Below, piece by piece: positions 1 to 9,099 of a DNA stretch of 64,000 bases; the first letter of the stretch is position 1; every line of letters begins with the position of its first letter. This stretch comes from Deinococcus peraridilitoris DSM 19664 (GTDB lineage: Bacteria > Deinococcota > Deinococci > Deinococcales > Deinococcaceae): assembly GCF_000317835.1 (NCBI RefSeq), contig NC_019793.1:434001-498000 (forward strand), in the 5' to 3' direction. The notes below the pieces were generated by a model. The model searched no databases. It was not told the DNA's origin and saw nothing but the letters and a program-made list of their open reading frames with translations. Made by a program: the position numbers and the translations under genes.

Positions 1-311
1 GCCAGTTCGGCAGCACTGACATTGTTCGATTCGGGCGCGTTGAGGATCAGCACACCGCGCCGTGACGCCGCGTCGAGGTCGATGTTATCGACACCCACAC
101 CACCACGCCCGACCACTTTCAGGCGAGGCCCCGCTGCGAGCAACTCTGCATCGACCCGGGTGCGCGAGCGGGTGATCAGCGCGTCGTACTCGGGCAACCG
201 GGCCAGCACGTCGGCGCGTGGCATGTTCGGCACGTAGTCGATGACGAAACCGGGATGATCGAGTTCACCTGGATTCATTTCATCGCAGATCAAAACGCGC
301 TGAAGCTTCAC
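1..311 (-). CDS. serA: D-3-phosphoglycerate dehydrogenase, N-terminal part (cut by window edge)
   Basis: First enzyme of the phosphorylated serine pathway, oxidising 3-phosphoglycerate with NAD. Only about 103 N-terminal codons are in the window; the gene continues past position 1. The frame reads VKLQRVLICDEMNPGE and later RRGVLILNAPESNNVSAAEL, the hallmark substrate/NAD-domain junction of SerA-like 2-hydroxyacid dehydrogenases. The GTG at 309-311 is preferred because GAGG lies just upstream; an in-frame ATG at 357-359 would add 16 residues of low-complexity sequence. It is the last gene seen of the minus-strand block that includes aat. Family is clear; the exact enzyme is inferred from the N-terminus only. 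Confidence 0.8.
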   Translation of the reverse strand, partial: MKLQRVLICDEMNPGELDHPGFVIDYVPNMPRADVLARLPEYDALITRSRTRVDAELLAAGPRLKVVGRGGVGVDNIDLDAASRRGVLILNAPESNNVSAAEL

Positions 312-402
312 GGCATCCTCGTTGCGGGTGCGTTCCTCGTTCTGGGTGGCGGCGTGCATGGGGCCATTTAACCGCATCGCTCTGGCGGGTGCGGGCAAAG
401 GG

Positions 403-1011
403 TTAGGCATCACCCACCTTGGAGTTCAAGTGCGCGGAAACACTCAGGGCCTTTTGCAACAGCTCCGCGTACTGCCTCTCGCCGACCTCGAAGGTTCCGA
501 AGCGCGCCAGGTGAGGATTTTGAATCTGCGCATCGAACAGGATGAAGCCGCGCGTCCGCAGATGCCCGACCAGACGGACCAGCGCGACCTTGCTGGCGTC
601 CGTCACCACGTGAAACATGCTCTCGCCAATAAACGCACCGCCCAGCGTGATTCCCAGGACGCCGCCCGCCAGGCGCCCGTCTTGCCAGGTTTCGAAGCTG
701 TGCGCGAATCCCGCACGGTGAAGCGCGCGATAGACGGCGCGCAACTCGTCGGAGATCCAGGTTTCCTCGCGGGCGGCGCAGCCTGCGACCACACCCTCGA
801 AGTCGGTGTTCAGGCGAATCTCGAACTTGTGCATGGCACGACGCAGCGAGCTGGGAACATGAAAGCGCTCGTCGAGTGGCACCAGGGCCCGCCGTTTGGA
901 GGTGTACCACTGCAGCCCGTCACCGTTGTCCATCAGGAACGCGCCCGACGCGTAACCGGTGAGAATGTCCCGCACGGCCATGAGGTCCGGACGGTCCGCT
1001 TTGCTCTTCAT
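403..1011 (-). CDS. aat: Leucyl/phenylalanyl-tRNA--protein transferase
   Basis: Transfers Leu or Phe from aminoacyl-tRNA to N-terminal Lys/Arg of proteins, marking them for Clp degradation (N-degron pathway, cytoplasm). The 202-residue product matches Aat across its length: [19 protein letters not shown] near the N-terminus, then EGCAxREETWI-like sequence, [18 protein letters not shown], and the conserved [16 protein letters not shown] block. The start at 1009-1011 ([10 protein letters not shown]) was chosen because residues of the longer frame upstream are Cys/Arg-rich and overlap the next gene. It lies 19 bp downstream of the M23 peptidase gene on the same strand and is probably co-transcribed. 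Confidence 0.9.
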   Translation of the reverse strand: MKSKADRPDLMAVRDILTGYASGAFLMDNGDGLQWYTSKRRALVPLDERFHVPSSLRRAMHKFEIRLNTDFEGVVAGCAAREETWISDELRAVYRALHRAGFAHSFETWQDGRLAGGVLGITLGGAFIGESMFHVVTDASKVALVRLVGHLRTRGFILFDAQIQNPHLARFGTFEVGERQYAELLQKALSVSAHLNSKVGDA

Positions 1012-1030
1012 CGGGCTTGGAAAGCGCTGG

Positions 1031-2059
1031 TCACGGCAGCATCCGGTTGAACAATGCCGCCGGATTGACCGCCTCGCCGCGCACACGCACTTCCAGATGC
1101 AGGTGAGGACCATTGGAGATGCCGGTCGAGCCGACCTGTCCGATGATCTGGCCGCGCGTGACCTGATCGCCGACCTTCACTTGCAGCTTCGACTGGTGAA
1201 AATACATGCTCACGACGCCCGCACCATGATCGATGGCCACCAGGCCACCTCGGGCAGGGTACATTCCGGCCACCACCACCGTACCGTCGTTGAGCGCCTG
1301 GACCGGGCTGCCAGTGGGCGCCGCGTAATCGGTACCGTAGTGGTACTTGAGCTCCTCGTCCTTGGTGTAGCGGCGCGGCTGGCCGAACTGCGACGTGACG
1401 ACGCGAACCCCCGGCACGCCCAGAAACGGCCTCGACCAGGCCTGCGGTGTCCGGCGTGCGTAGGCTTTCTCGACCAGCGCCTCTTCCTCGACGCGTTTCG
1501 GGTCCTGCCGCCTGGCGGCGATTTCCGGGGCCAAGTTGAGGTTCTGTACTTTCAGTCCGCGTGAGGACACGGGCACGCTGCCCGTGATCCTTTCGTCGCC
1601 CAGGCGCACTTCGTAGGTTAACGGACGGCGCTGCCCCAGCACCACGCGGCCCAGCACCACGTACTCTCCGGCGGCGCCGAACGGGGCGAGGTCCTCGGCG
1701 GGCGAGCGAACGTCCTCGTTCACCTCGCTCAGAAAACGCACGCGCGCCTCGGCGCTGCGCTCTCCGGTCAGGCGCAGGGTGAAGATGTCGCCTTCTTTCA
1801 GCATCACCGGGGCCAGCACTTTCACGCCCGCAATCTGCTGGGCTTTCTGCTCGCTGGGCAGCACCAGTTCCTGCCCGACAGAGAGGGTGGTATCGGCAAG
1901 ACGGTTGAGCTGCACGAGCGCTTCGACCGTGACACCTTCGCGTCGGGCCAGGCTGTAGAGGGTGTCGCCTTTCTGAACGGTGTACGCAGAGGTGACACCC
2001 GAGGTGAGGGCAAGGAGCAGGGCCGAGGTCTGGACGAGGACGGGAACGCGGCGCTTCAT
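1031..2059 (-). CDS. LysM and M23 (LytM-type) peptidoglycan endopeptidase
   Basis: Predicted exported zinc metallopeptidase of 342 residues that cuts peptide cross-links in peptidoglycan. It starts at [17 protein letters not shown], a signal peptide; the longer frame adds 18 residues without signal character. A LysM domain follows ([17 protein letters not shown], about residues 26-70). The C-terminal M23 domain carries [11 protein letters not shown] (metal-binding HxxxD) and GPHLHLEVR (HxH). The central 150 residues are not a family I recognise. Genes of this type act in cell separation or wall remodelling; substrate specificity here is inferred. Confidence 0.9.
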   Translation of the reverse strand: MKRRVPVLVQTSALLLALTSGVTSAYTVQKGDTLYSLARREGVTVEALVQLNRLADTTLSVGQELVLPSEQKAQQIAGVKVLAPVMLKEGDIFTLRLTGERSAEARVRFLSEVNEDVRSPAEDLAPFGAAGEYVVLGRVVLGQRRPLTYEVRLGDERITGSVPVSSRGLKVQNLNLAPEIAARRQDPKRVEEEALVEKAYARRTPQAWSRPFLGVPGVRVVTSQFGQPRRYTKDEELKYHYGTDYAAPTGSPVQALNDGTVVVAGMYPARGGLVAIDHGAGVVSMYFHQSKLQVKVGDQVTRGQIIGQVGSTGISNGPHLHLEVRVRGEAVNPAALFNRMLP

Positions 2060-2162
2060 GCGCTCAAGTGTACCCGCACGGCCTGACCGCGGCGTGAACG
2101 CAGAGAGCACCATGGTCGGGCCGTGCGCGTCAGACGTGAGCAGTATCAGACCTCGGGCAGCG

Positions 2163-2600
2163 TCAGGCTTCGAGCAGCACGGTGACCGGTCCGTCGTTCA
2201 CCAGTTCCACCTGCATGTCGGCGCCGAAAATGCCTTCCTCGACCTGGAGCAGTTGCGCGCGCAGGGCTTCGTTGAAGATCTGGTAGAGGGCCCGGCCCTG
2301 TTCGGGCGCCGCCGCGTCCACGAAGCTGGGCCGGTTGCCCTTGCGGGTGTCCGCGTAAAGGGTGAATTGCGACACCGACAGCACCGCCCCACCGACCTGG
2401 ACGATGCTGAGGTTCATCTTGCCCGCGTCATCGGAAAAAATTCGCAGCCGCGCAATTTTCTCGGCCAGCTTGTGCGCCTGCTCGGGAGCGTCACCTTGCC
2501 CGACGCCCAGCAGAATCAGCAACCCCTGACCCACCTGACCCACCAGCTGACCGTCGACCCGGACGCTGGCACGCGCGACACGCTGCAACAAGGCCTTCAC
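2163..2600 (-). CDS. dtd: D-aminoacyl-tRNA deacylase
   Basis: Hydrolyses D-amino acids (and Gly) mischarged on tRNA, a cytoplasmic proofreading activity. The 145-residue length is typical. The sequence starts MKALLQRVARASVRVDG, contains the conserved SQFTLYADTRKGNRPSF catalytic segment, and ends with the NDGPVT-type motif (LVNDGPVTVLLEA) that forms the cross-subunit Gly-Pro pocket. It sits 25 bp downstream of the DUF1844 gene, same strand. No irregularities seen. Confidence 0.95.
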   Translation of the reverse strand: MKALLQRVARASVRVDGQLVGQVGQGLLILLGVGQGDAPEQAHKLAEKIARLRIFSDDAGKMNLSIVQVGGAVLSVSQFTLYADTRKGNRPSFVDAAAPEQGRALYQIFNEALRAQLLQVEEGIFGADMQVELVNDGPVTVLLEA

Positions 2601-2625
2601 GGACCACGACTCCGTCGACGTGAAC

Positions 2626-2886
2626 TCATGACGCCAGCCGGGACCGAATGGAAGCTATGGCCTCGGTGAGCAGTTCTGCTTCGGTGCGGTCCAGATTGCC
2701 CCGGGTTTTTTCGGCCAGCATGGTCAGCAGACGCAGGCTGCGCTCGGCGGTCTGGCGCGCGCGTTGCGGCGTTTCCAGCAGGCCGTCGTTGCGCGCCCGC
2801 GCCGTGGTGGGAGTAAATTCGCCCAGGGCAGCTTCGGCCGTGGCCAGCAAGCTTTGCACAAGACCGATGAATTCAGGATGAGGCAT
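2626..2886 (-). CDS. DUF1844-like small protein
   Basis: An 86-residue protein beginning MPHPEFIGLVQSLLATAEAALGE, which resembles DUF1844 proteins found beside housekeeping genes in many bacteria. The rest is predicted helical (QRARQTAERSLRLLTMLAEKTRGNL) with no catalytic motif. The start at 2884-2886 was chosen over a longer Arg-rich extension. Function unknown; it precedes dtd by 25 bp and is likely in the same transcript. Confidence 0.65.
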   Translation of the reverse strand: MPHPEFIGLVQSLLATAEAALGEFTPTTARARNDGLLETPQRARQTAERSLRLLTMLAEKTRGNLDRTEAELLTEAIASIRSRLAS

Positions 2887-2983
2887 GCTGCCCAGCATAC
2901 CGACCAAAGCCCGGTGCGGCACCTGCGCAGACGCCCGGCGCAAGGCTGAGTGCACCCGGCAGTTTCGAACCTGTCCGACGCCG

Positions 2984-3619
2984 TCAGGGAGCGCCCTGCG
3001 CCCGCCTCTCCCGGGCGGGGTCGAGTCGCCCGTCCAGGACTGCTTTTACCTCCCGAATGTCACGCCAGGTCAGGCTTTTGGGACCGCCGGGCGCGCGGGA
3101 GTCGTTGCGCAGCAGGTACGCGGGGTGAAACATTGGCATCAGCCATGCTTCCCACGAGGACCCGGACGTACGCTCGGGAGGGTGCCGGTAGCGGTGCCAG
3201 CGACCACGGAGGCTGGTGATGCCTTGCCGGGTATCGAGAAGGTGCCGGGTCGGTGTGTTTCCGAGCGTCAGGATCACTTTTGGGCGTAACAATTCAAGCT
3301 GAGGTCTCAGCCAGCGCTGACAGGCGGCGATTTCGTCTTGTTCGGGCGTGTGGTTGCCCGGAGGACGGCATTTGACGATGTTGGTGATGTATACGTCCTG
3401 CCGACCCAACTCTACTGCTGCCAGAATGCGGTCGAGGAGGACCCCGGCGCGCCCGACGAAGGGCCGTCCTGTCCGGTCCTCATCGGCGCCGGGGCCTTCT
3501 CCGACGATCAGCAGCGCCGCGCCGGGGACACCGTCGTGAAAGACCACCTGGGTGCGCGAACTGGCAAGCCGGCAGGCCGGACAGTCCCGCGCTTCCTGCG
3601 CGAGCATTTCGAGCTTCAT
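2984..3619 (-). CDS. Family 4 uracil-DNA glycosylase
   Basis: Thermus/Deinococcus-type UDG that removes uracil from DNA (base excision repair). The 211-residue product has the family-4 active-site motif [20 protein letters not shown], the [14 protein letters not shown] segment, and the C-terminal HPAYLLR motif. Cysteines in CPAC near residue 14, in KCRPP and in AACQRW are placed like the four ligands of the [4Fe-4S] cluster of this family. It is 15 bp downstream of the small gene at 3635-3997, so co-transcription is likely. Family assignment is firm. Confidence 0.92.
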   Translation of the reverse strand: MKLEMLAQEARDCPACRLASSRTQVVFHDGVPGAALLIVGEGPGADEDRTGRPFVGRAGVLLDRILAAVELGRQDVYITNIVKCRPPGNHTPEQDEIAACQRWLRPQLELLRPKVILTLGNTPTRHLLDTRQGITSLRGRWHRYRHPPERTSGSSWEAWLMPMFHPAYLLRNDSRAPGGPKSLTWRDIREVKAVLDGRLDPARERRAQGAP

Positions 3620-3634
3620 GAAGTCCGCTTCGAG

Positions 3635-3997
3635 TCAGCCCAGACGTGGGCGACTGCTGCGCGCTTCGCGGCGCTGTTTGGGATCGAGCCCGACCATCAG
3701 AAAGAAATTTTCCAGGGCATTTTCCTTGCCCTTGATTTCGGGGTATTCATGCTCGGGAGTGCCCGTGACAAAGGGCAAGGTGCGGTACAGATCGATGGCG
3801 TGCTCGACCACGTCGCCTGCACTTCCCTGTTCGGCCCGCTGTGCGAGCGCCACGTACACTTCCCGCCGGGATTCGGCGTGCTTTAAAAAGGCGTCCGGAT
3901 GGGGCGTTTCGGGCGCGCGCAGCATGTCCTGGCGCGCGATGCGGCGGTAGTGCTTGAGGCCTTGCAGGATTTGTTCGGTGGTCAGGGTTTCTTTCAT
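3635..3997 (-). CDS. Conserved hypothetical protein upstream of UDG
   Basis: A 120-residue soluble protein starting MKETLTTEQILQGLKHYRRI; the longer frame upstream runs through the palindromic control region and is not used. The sequence is acidic and mostly helical, with no recognised motif. RBS-like GAGG lies upstream of the ATG. It is the first gene of the minus-strand UDG transcript. I do not recognise the family. Confidence 0.6.
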   Translation of the reverse strand: MKETLTTEQILQGLKHYRRIARQDMLRAPETPHPDAFLKHAESRREVYVALAQRAEQGSAGDVVEHAIDLYRTLPFVTGTPEHEYPEIKGKENALENFFLMVGLDPKQRREARSSRPRLG

Positions 3998-4036
3998 CGT
4001 CACCTCCGCGTGTGCCTGGGTTGGGGGCAGTATAGA

Positions 4037-4093
4037 CGCTCTCACGTGTGTGAGAGCGTGGCCCCCAGATTATGAAAATTGACCATCTGGTCA
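4037..4093. promoter_or_regulatory. Two palindromes in the divergent control region
   Basis: Between divergent genes (3997 minus, 4177 plus) there is a perfect 9-4-9 inverted repeat, CGCTCTCAC-gtgt-GTGAGAGCG (4037-4058), and a second 6-2-6 palindrome TGACCA-tc-TGGTCA (4080-4093). On the minus strand TTCGCT-N18-CATAAT could be a promoter whose spacer covers the second palindrome. Operator function is inferred; no regulator is identified. Confidence 0.45.
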
Positions 4094-4176
4094 GCGAATT
4101 CACGTTCGTATAAAGCGCGTATAGACGCATAAAAAACACACTTTGCTCATAGATTAAAGACTGCTTAAAGATGTGA

Positions 4177-4842
4177 ATGGTAAACTTGCCCCTAATGATT
4201 GCCGTACGGGCCCTCCTCTTCGCTGCAGGAGCAATGTTCTCGATTGCCTCAGCAGATACCTATAAAGTCAAGGCGGGTGACACGCTTTACAACGTCGCCC
4301 GAATCCACAACATGGATCCGGCCGAGCTGATGACCCTCAACAAGCTGCCGTCGACGACCATTCAGGTCGGACAGGAGCTCAAGGTCACCGGAACAGGCGC
4401 CGCCCCACCGAAAGTGCAGTCCGCTCCGGCGGCACCCATCAACACCCAGAACGCCAGATCCCAAAACAAAAACGGGGTCGTCCGCGCTGCGGCCATGCGT
4501 TTCATGGGCATTCCCTACCAACTGGGCGCCAGCGGCGGCAAGGCCATCGACTGCTCGGCGTTTACCCGCGCAGTCATGCAACAGATCGGCGTCCTGCTGC
4601 CCCGCACCACCCGCGAACAGTTCAACAAGGGAACACCGGTTGCCCGGGAAGATCTCCGCTCGGGTGATCTGGTATTCTTCAACACCCTTGGCAACGGTAT
4701 TTCCCACGTCGGCATCTATCTGGGCAACGGACAGTTCGCGCACGCCAACTCGTACCTCGGGCGCACGACCATCGACGACATCAGCGGTGTGTACTACCGC
4801 TTTCGTTATGTAGGCGCACGCCGCGTTCTTCCCAGCAGCTGA
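4177..4842 (+). CDS. LysM and NlpC/P60 peptidoglycan hydrolase
   Basis: Exported 221-residue endopeptidase. An N-terminal signal peptide (about residues 1-26, ending near ASA) precedes one LysM domain (DTYKVKAGDTLYNVARIHNM, about 27-72), a linker rich in Pro/Ala/Gln, and an NlpC/P60 domain (about 100-221). The catalytic Cys is in AIDCSAFTRAVMQQ and the His in GISHVGIYLGNGQFAHAN. Such enzymes cleave stem peptides of peptidoglycan. An internal ATG at 4195 (MIAVRALLF) is an alternative start; neither has a strong RBS, so the mRNA may be nearly leaderless. Confidence 0.9.
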   Translation: MVNLPLMIAVRALLFAAGAMFSIASADTYKVKAGDTLYNVARIHNMDPAELMTLNKLPSTTIQVGQELKVTGTGAAPPKVQSAPAAPINTQNARSQNKNGVVRAAAMRFMGIPYQLGASGGKAIDCSAFTRAVMQQIGVLLPRTTREQFNKGTPVAREDLRSGDLVFFNTLGNGISHVGIYLGNGQFAHANSYLGRTTIDDISGVYYRFRYVGARRVLPSS

Positions 4843-4919
4843 ACCTCGGAATCTGCCGACTCTCCCCAGGATTTACGCCTGCCCGGCCTCAGCACGCTTC
4901 AAAACGGGGCAGCAAAACG

Positions 4920-4949
4920 GGGCAGGGCAGCCGCGCGGCTGCCCTGCCC
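4920..4949. terminator. Bidirectional terminator hairpin
   Basis: A perfect 30-nt palindrome (arms of 15 nt beginning GGGCAGGGCAG) with A-rich left and right flanks, between two convergent genes (4842 plus, 4980 minus). Just upstream the 12-mer AAAACGGGGCAG occurs twice. Confidence 0.75.
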
Positions 4950-4979
4950 AAACACTTCAGGGGGTCTGCGCCCCTGAAT

Positions 4980-5645
4980 TCAGCGCCGAATGACCTCGGC
5001 GTCCTTGGGCAAAGCCCGCAGCCGCGCCGCCGTCAGACCGCTGTTGGTCTTGTAGTTGGTGATGTTCAGGTCCGAAATCACCTTGCCCGCGCCGTTGAGC
5101 ACCTGCGAGCGCACCGGGCGCCAGCCCTGCTCGGTAATCCACAGCCGCTGGCGCTCGGTCGCGCCATTCTTGGAAGTGCCCTCGAGCAGGTACACCTTGG
5201 TGCCGTTCTGCGTCTGGGTTTCGAGCAGCTTCACGTCGTAACGGCTGGTCAGCAGCGTCGTGGCGTCAGCGAGTTGGGAGAAGTCGAAATCGAAACCCCC
5301 GGCCGAGGCGCTGCGCGCAGCGTCCTGCTCAGTGATCTGGTTGGTGAGGTACAGGTAATTGCGCACCTTCTTGTTGTCCACTACGACGACGTTATCGGCG
5401 AGGGCATCGGGGGCATTGAAGTTGATCCGCGCCACGTTCTGCGAGGGAATGGCCTGAACGTCAAAATCCAGCTTCTGCGCGCCCGCGTCGAGCGTGGCGG
5501 TGCCGCTGACCTTGAAACTCACATCCTTGAGGCTTTTCTGGGTCGCCTGTACTTTGGCGACGACTTCAGAGGCGCTCTGAGCGAACGCCGCACCGAGCGA
5601 TGCGAACACCATCAGCGCCAACGCGAAAGGCAAAGGTTTTTTCAC
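4980..5645 (-). CDS. LolA-like exported lipoprotein carrier / outer-membrane lipoprotein-sorting protein
   Basis: A 221-residue protein with a GTG start at 5643-5645 preceded by a G-rich RBS and a clear signal peptide (KKPLPFALALMVFASLGAAFAQ). The mature part (SEVVAKVQATQKSLKDVSFK) has the half-barrel pattern of LolA/LolB folds, including ARINFNAPDALADNVVVVDN and a LWITEQGWRPVRSQV strand pair. It probably carries lipids or lipoproteins in the periplasm-like space. The longer frame to 5906 overlaps the neighbouring gene and lacks signal character. Confidence 0.75.
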   Translation of the reverse strand: MKKPLPFALALMVFASLGAAFAQSASEVVAKVQATQKSLKDVSFKVSGTATLDAGAQKLDFDVQAIPSQNVARINFNAPDALADNVVVVDNKKVRNYLYLTNQITEQDAARSASAGGFDFDFSQLADATTLLTSRYDVKLLETQTQNGTKVYLLEGTSKNGATERQRLWITEQGWRPVRSQVLNGAGKVISDLNITNYKTNSGLTAARLRALPKDAEVIRR

Positions 5646-5824
5646 GCCCCCAGTATGGCGTCCGGTCTCATGAGAAGGCGCGCGGCTGGCTGACGCACAC
5701 CTTATGGCCGAGAAGTGGCCACGGTACCGCTTCCCGAACCCTGCTGGCGGGCCCCCGAAACGGCCCGCCTTCGTCAGCTTTCGGCAGTCGTCCGTGACGA
5801 CACGCGGCTGCCCGTTCCACCGGC

Positions 5825-6706
5825 TTACTCCTCCACGTTCAGCGGCAGACGGTACCCGAGACGTGCAGCCACCGAGCGGGACGTGCCCCGCACGTCGGCA
5901 GACCACTCGCCGGGACCCTGCTCAAAGCGCAATTCGGCCCCCACACGCCACGGCTCGACGTGCCGGCGCCACAGCTCGTACGCTGCGTACACGCGCAGGC
6001 TGGACGGCAGACTGAGCGGATCGGCATAGTTCAGGCTTCCGGTGACGGCGGGCAACGGCCCGACGAGGGCGTCGACGCTCAGGGTAAGGTCCTCGCGGCG
6101 CAGGGTCGCGCCCAGCATTGCCCCGACCACACCCTCTCCGAACCGCGCTCCACCACGCAGACTGAGTTCGCCCTGCCGCCACTCCAGCCCCGCCGCCAGG
6201 TTCGGCTGCTGCCCCAGATTGCCAGAGCCGAGCAGCAGCAGGTCGCGCTGCAGCCGGTAGCGGGCAGCCGCATCGAACGTCCAGCCACGCTCCTGGGTAC
6301 TCGCACCCTCATAGCTCGACTCGATCAGCGGATCGAATTCCCTCTGTCGGGTCGTCCACAAGGCCGACTGAACATTCAGGGCCACCGCGCCCAGCGTGGC
6401 GTTGCCCGAGAGCGCCAAACGCGCTCCGCCCACGAAGGCATATCCGGCCGACAGACGCGCGCCGGCGGTGCCGGCCACCGACAGGTCAAGCCGCCGCCCC
6501 GCGCTCAGTTCCACCGCCCGGTGACTGAGACCGAAGGCGAGGGAACTGCCCGAAAACTCCAGTTCGGAAACACCGATGCGCACGGTGGGGCCCGCCACGC
6601 CGACCGAAAAGGGCGCTGTGGCGTCCAGCTCCAGGTTGGTGGCCCCTGCGCTCAGGCCTGCCGAGCACAGCAGTGCGAGGGACGCGCGAAGGATACGTCG
6701 AGTCAT
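5825..6706 (-). CDS. Exported barrel-like protein of unknown function
   Basis: 293 residues with a signal peptide (MTRRILRASLALLCSAGLSAGA). The mature region is a run of alternating hydrophobic/polar strands with Gly-rich turns (GARLSAGYAFVGGARLALSG, RVYAAYELWRRHVEPWRVG), as expected of an outer-membrane beta-barrel or a similar envelope protein. It ends on an aromatic-poor strand LGYRLPLNVEE. No family recognised with certainty. The exported proteins at 8565 and 9100 have a similar style. Confidence 0.6.
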   Translation of the reverse strand: MTRRILRASLALLCSAGLSAGATNLELDATAPFSVGVAGPTVRIGVSELEFSGSSLAFGLSHRAVELSAGRRLDLSVAGTAGARLSAGYAFVGGARLALSGNATLGAVALNVQSALWTTRQREFDPLIESSYEGASTQERGWTFDAAARYRLQRDLLLLGSGNLGQQPNLAAGLEWRQGELSLRGGARFGEGVVGAMLGATLRREDLTLSVDALVGPLPAVTGSLNYADPLSLPSSLRVYAAYELWRRHVEPWRVGAELRFEQGPGEWSADVRGTSRSVAARLGYRLPLNVEE

Positions 6707-6861
6707 AGCGCTACCCTAGCAATTTCGCAAAGGCATTGCCGCCAGCGCGCCTTCAGTGTTCAGCCGCACCTCTGCCGGGGTAACCAGGCAAGTCACGCCC
6801 GAGTCACGCCCCTTCAGATTCCGGTCAGCCGAGCGGAAAAGACAGCGTGTAGAGTGGGCGC

Positions 6862-7365
6862 ATGCCAGCCCTGTTGCCCCGACTTGCCGCTCCCCTGCTC
6901 GCCGTCCCGTTGCTGCTGGCCGCCTGCGCACCCCGCCAGGCCATCGTGCAGGTACCGACGTTTCAGACTGAAAGCGTCCGATTGCAAAGCCTGACCCTGC
7001 CAGGCGGCGGATCACCGGCCACGGCCACGCTGTCCTTGATGCTGCGCGTGCAGAACCCCAATCCGTATCCGGTGCGCCTGGCGCGGGCCGGGGGCCACTT
7101 CTTCCTGGAAGGCCAGAACGTGGGCGCAGTCGAGCTCCCCAACATCGATCTGCCTGCCAATGGTGAAGCGCGCCAGCAGGCGCTGCTGAGCCTGCCGATC
7201 ACGCTCGCCAACCTGGGCCAGTTCGTGCGGGTCGGACGGGGCGAGGCCGTCAGCTACCGCATCGACGGAAACTTTACCGTGGACGCCGGCCTGTTCGGCA
7301 AGCCAAACTTCGGTCCTTACACCCTGTCGCAGGGTGTCCTCCGCCAACCCCGAATCCTGCCCTGA
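6862..7365 (+). CDS. LEA14/WHy-domain lipoprotein
   Basis: A 167-residue lipoprotein: signal peptide with lipobox LLLAAC (Cys about residue 22), then one Water-stress/Hypersensitive-response (WHy, LEA type 2) domain. The diagnostic NPNPYPV motif follows a strand-rich segment (TATLSLMLRVQ). WHy/LEA-2 proteins are linked to desiccation tolerance and protein protection in other organisms; a role in a desiccation-resistant bacterium is plausible but inferred. The start ATG has no close competitor. Confidence 0.8.
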   Translation: MPALLPRLAAPLLAVPLLLAACAPRQAIVQVPTFQTESVRLQSLTLPGGGSPATATLSLMLRVQNPNPYPVRLARAGGHFFLEGQNVGAVELPNIDLPANGEARQQALLSLPITLANLGQFVRVGRGEAVSYRIDGNFTVDAGLFGKPNFGPYTLSQGVLRQPRILP

Positions 7366-7407
7366 ACAGCTGTCCCAGCCGCCTCTCCCTGACGTACACT
7401 GACGGCC

Positions 7408-8568
7408 ATGCACACCGATCCACTAGGCATCTGGGCGCACCGCCCGAGTGAACCCCTTCGCGCCCGTGCGCCGGGGCCACTTTCGGGACTCACCTTCAGC
7501 GCCAAGGACCTGTACGGTATTCCTGGCTGGCCGCTGCGCGCCGGGACCCAGGCGCCCCTGCCGAACGTGGGGGAAAGCCTGCTGGTCCGGCAACTGCTGG
7601 AGCGCGGCGCGGACCTGATTGGCTCCACGCAGTTGCACGAAGTGGCACTGGGCATCATCGGCTTCAACGCCTTTGGAGGAACGCGCAATCCGCTCGATCC
7701 GGCGAGAATTGCCGGCGGCTCCAGCGGTGGAGCCGCGGCGTCGGTTGCGCTGGGCGAGGTGGATTTTGCCCTGGGTACCGATACGGGCGGCTCGATTCGC
7801 GTACCTGCCAGCTTCTGCGGTGTAGTCGGCTTCAAACCCACCTTCGGCCTCTACTCCACCGAGGGGGTGCTGCCGCTGAGCCAGACCTGCGACCATGCCG
7901 GCCCACTGGCCAGAACCGTCGGCGTGATCGCGCGTGTGCACGAAGCCGTCACGGGTCAGGCTGCCAGCACCGCAAGTTGGCAGGGCCAGCGGGTGGGCCT
8001 GTGGAATGTGCCTCACTGGACCACGCCCACAACCTGGGCCCAGGTCGTGGGCTTTGCCGAGCGTTTGCGCACACAGGGCGCCTCGGTCGAACTCTTCGAG
8101 TTTCCTGACGTTCTGGACGTTTACACCCCGATCGTGCTTGCAGAAGGCGCACGGGTCCACGCTGACGCCCTCGCAGGCGACGAACCGGGCTTTGCCCCGC
8201 GCACCCTCGAATTGCTGCGGCGTGGCCAGACCCTGACACACGACGAGGTTCGGGCCGCCCATCAGCAAAGAGCGTCACTCCGTGGGCACCTCGACGCCCT
8301 CTTTCAAGCCTATGACGTCCTGCTGGCGCCCGCCGTTCCGGATGTCGCGCCGCTGATCGACCAGGAACAACTCACGCTGGGCAACCTGACTGTCCCGGTT
8401 CGGCAGGCTGTGTTGCGCCTCACCGCGCCCTGGAGCCTGCTGGGCACCCCGGTGCTGGCGCTGCCGCAGTCCCAGGGCCAACTCTCGACCGGAGTACAGC
8501 TCATCATGCCCTGGGGCGCCGATGCGGCGCTGCTCTCGCTCGGTCTGGCGTGCGAGGCTGGAGCGTGA
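7408..8568 (+). CDS. Amidase (amidase-signature family)
   Basis: A 386-residue Ser-cisSer-Lys hydrolase. The signature GGSSGGAAASVALGEVDFAL and GTDTGGSIRVPASFCG is complete, with the nucleophile Ser in DTGGSIR and the Lys earlier in FSAKDLYGI. It is shorter than GatA (about 480), and no GatB/GatC neighbours are present, so it is more likely a stand-alone amidase acting on small amides. Its stop overlaps the GTG start of the next gene (GTGA), so the two are translationally coupled. Confidence 0.88.
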   Translation: MHTDPLGIWAHRPSEPLRARAPGPLSGLTFSAKDLYGIPGWPLRAGTQAPLPNVGESLLVRQLLERGADLIGSTQLHEVALGIIGFNAFGGTRNPLDPARIAGGSSGGAAASVALGEVDFALGTDTGGSIRVPASFCGVVGFKPTFGLYSTEGVLPLSQTCDHAGPLARTVGVIARVHEAVTGQAASTASWQGQRVGLWNVPHWTTPTTWAQVVGFAERLRTQGASVELFEFPDVLDVYTPIVLAEGARVHADALAGDEPGFAPRTLELLRRGQTLTHDEVRAAHQQRASLRGHLDALFQAYDVLLAPAVPDVAPLIDQEQLTLGNLTVPVRQAVLRLTAPWSLLGTPVLALPQSQGQLSTGVQLIMPWGADAALLSLGLACEAGA

Positions 8569-8984
8569 GCACTTTGCCGAAACGCATCCTGGCCCTGTTC
8601 GGCCTGCTGGCCGTCGCGCCAGCCTCCCTGGCGGGAGGCTGGGCAGCAGTCGGCGTTTCCACGACGGGCGTGGGCGTACAGGCAGGCTTCGGCCTCGCGG
8701 CGCTGCCATTTATCGGTCGTCTTGGCCTGGAAGCCGCTCTCGAGCGGCCCTTCACCACCAGCGCTCCTACCTATTCTCTGGGCGCAACGCTGCGTGACGT
8801 GAACTTGCCGGCCACCGGCATCGACGCCTTCGTGGGCGCGGGCCTGGAATGGAGTCCCACGCCAAACCCGTATGTAGAAGCGGGCCTGCGCGCGCCTTTG
8901 TTTGGTCCTCTCGGTCTCAAGGCAACGGTCAGGACGGCCGCCGGAACAGGGCGGGCCACCCTGGGTGCGGAAGTGCGCTTCTGA
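8565..8984 (+). CDS. Small exported barrel-like protein
   Basis: 139 residues, GTG start at 8565 overlapping the amidase stop and preceded by GGAG. The N-terminus is a signal peptide (LPKRILALFGLLAVAPASLA). The mature part has strands typical of short outer-membrane-like barrels (GFGLAALPFIGRLGLEAALE, PYVEAGLRAPLFGPLGLKA). It resembles the next gene product in layout (FSLGA/YSLGA, YVEVGL/YVEAGL), so the two look like paralogues. Function unknown. Confidence 0.6.
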   Translation: MSTLPKRILALFGLLAVAPASLAGGWAAVGVSTTGVGVQAGFGLAALPFIGRLGLEAALERPFTTSAPTYSLGATLRDVNLPATGIDAFVGAGLEWSPTPNPYVEAGLRAPLFGPLGLKATVRTAAGTGRATLGAEVRF

Positions 8985-9099
8985 ACATGTGCAGCATGGG
9001 CCGAAAACCTCATGATGCCGCGTGCTGGGTCAGTTCTCCTTTAGCGCCCACTAAGCCCTCTCCCATTCCGGACTGAAACACTCATGACAGATGCCCTCC

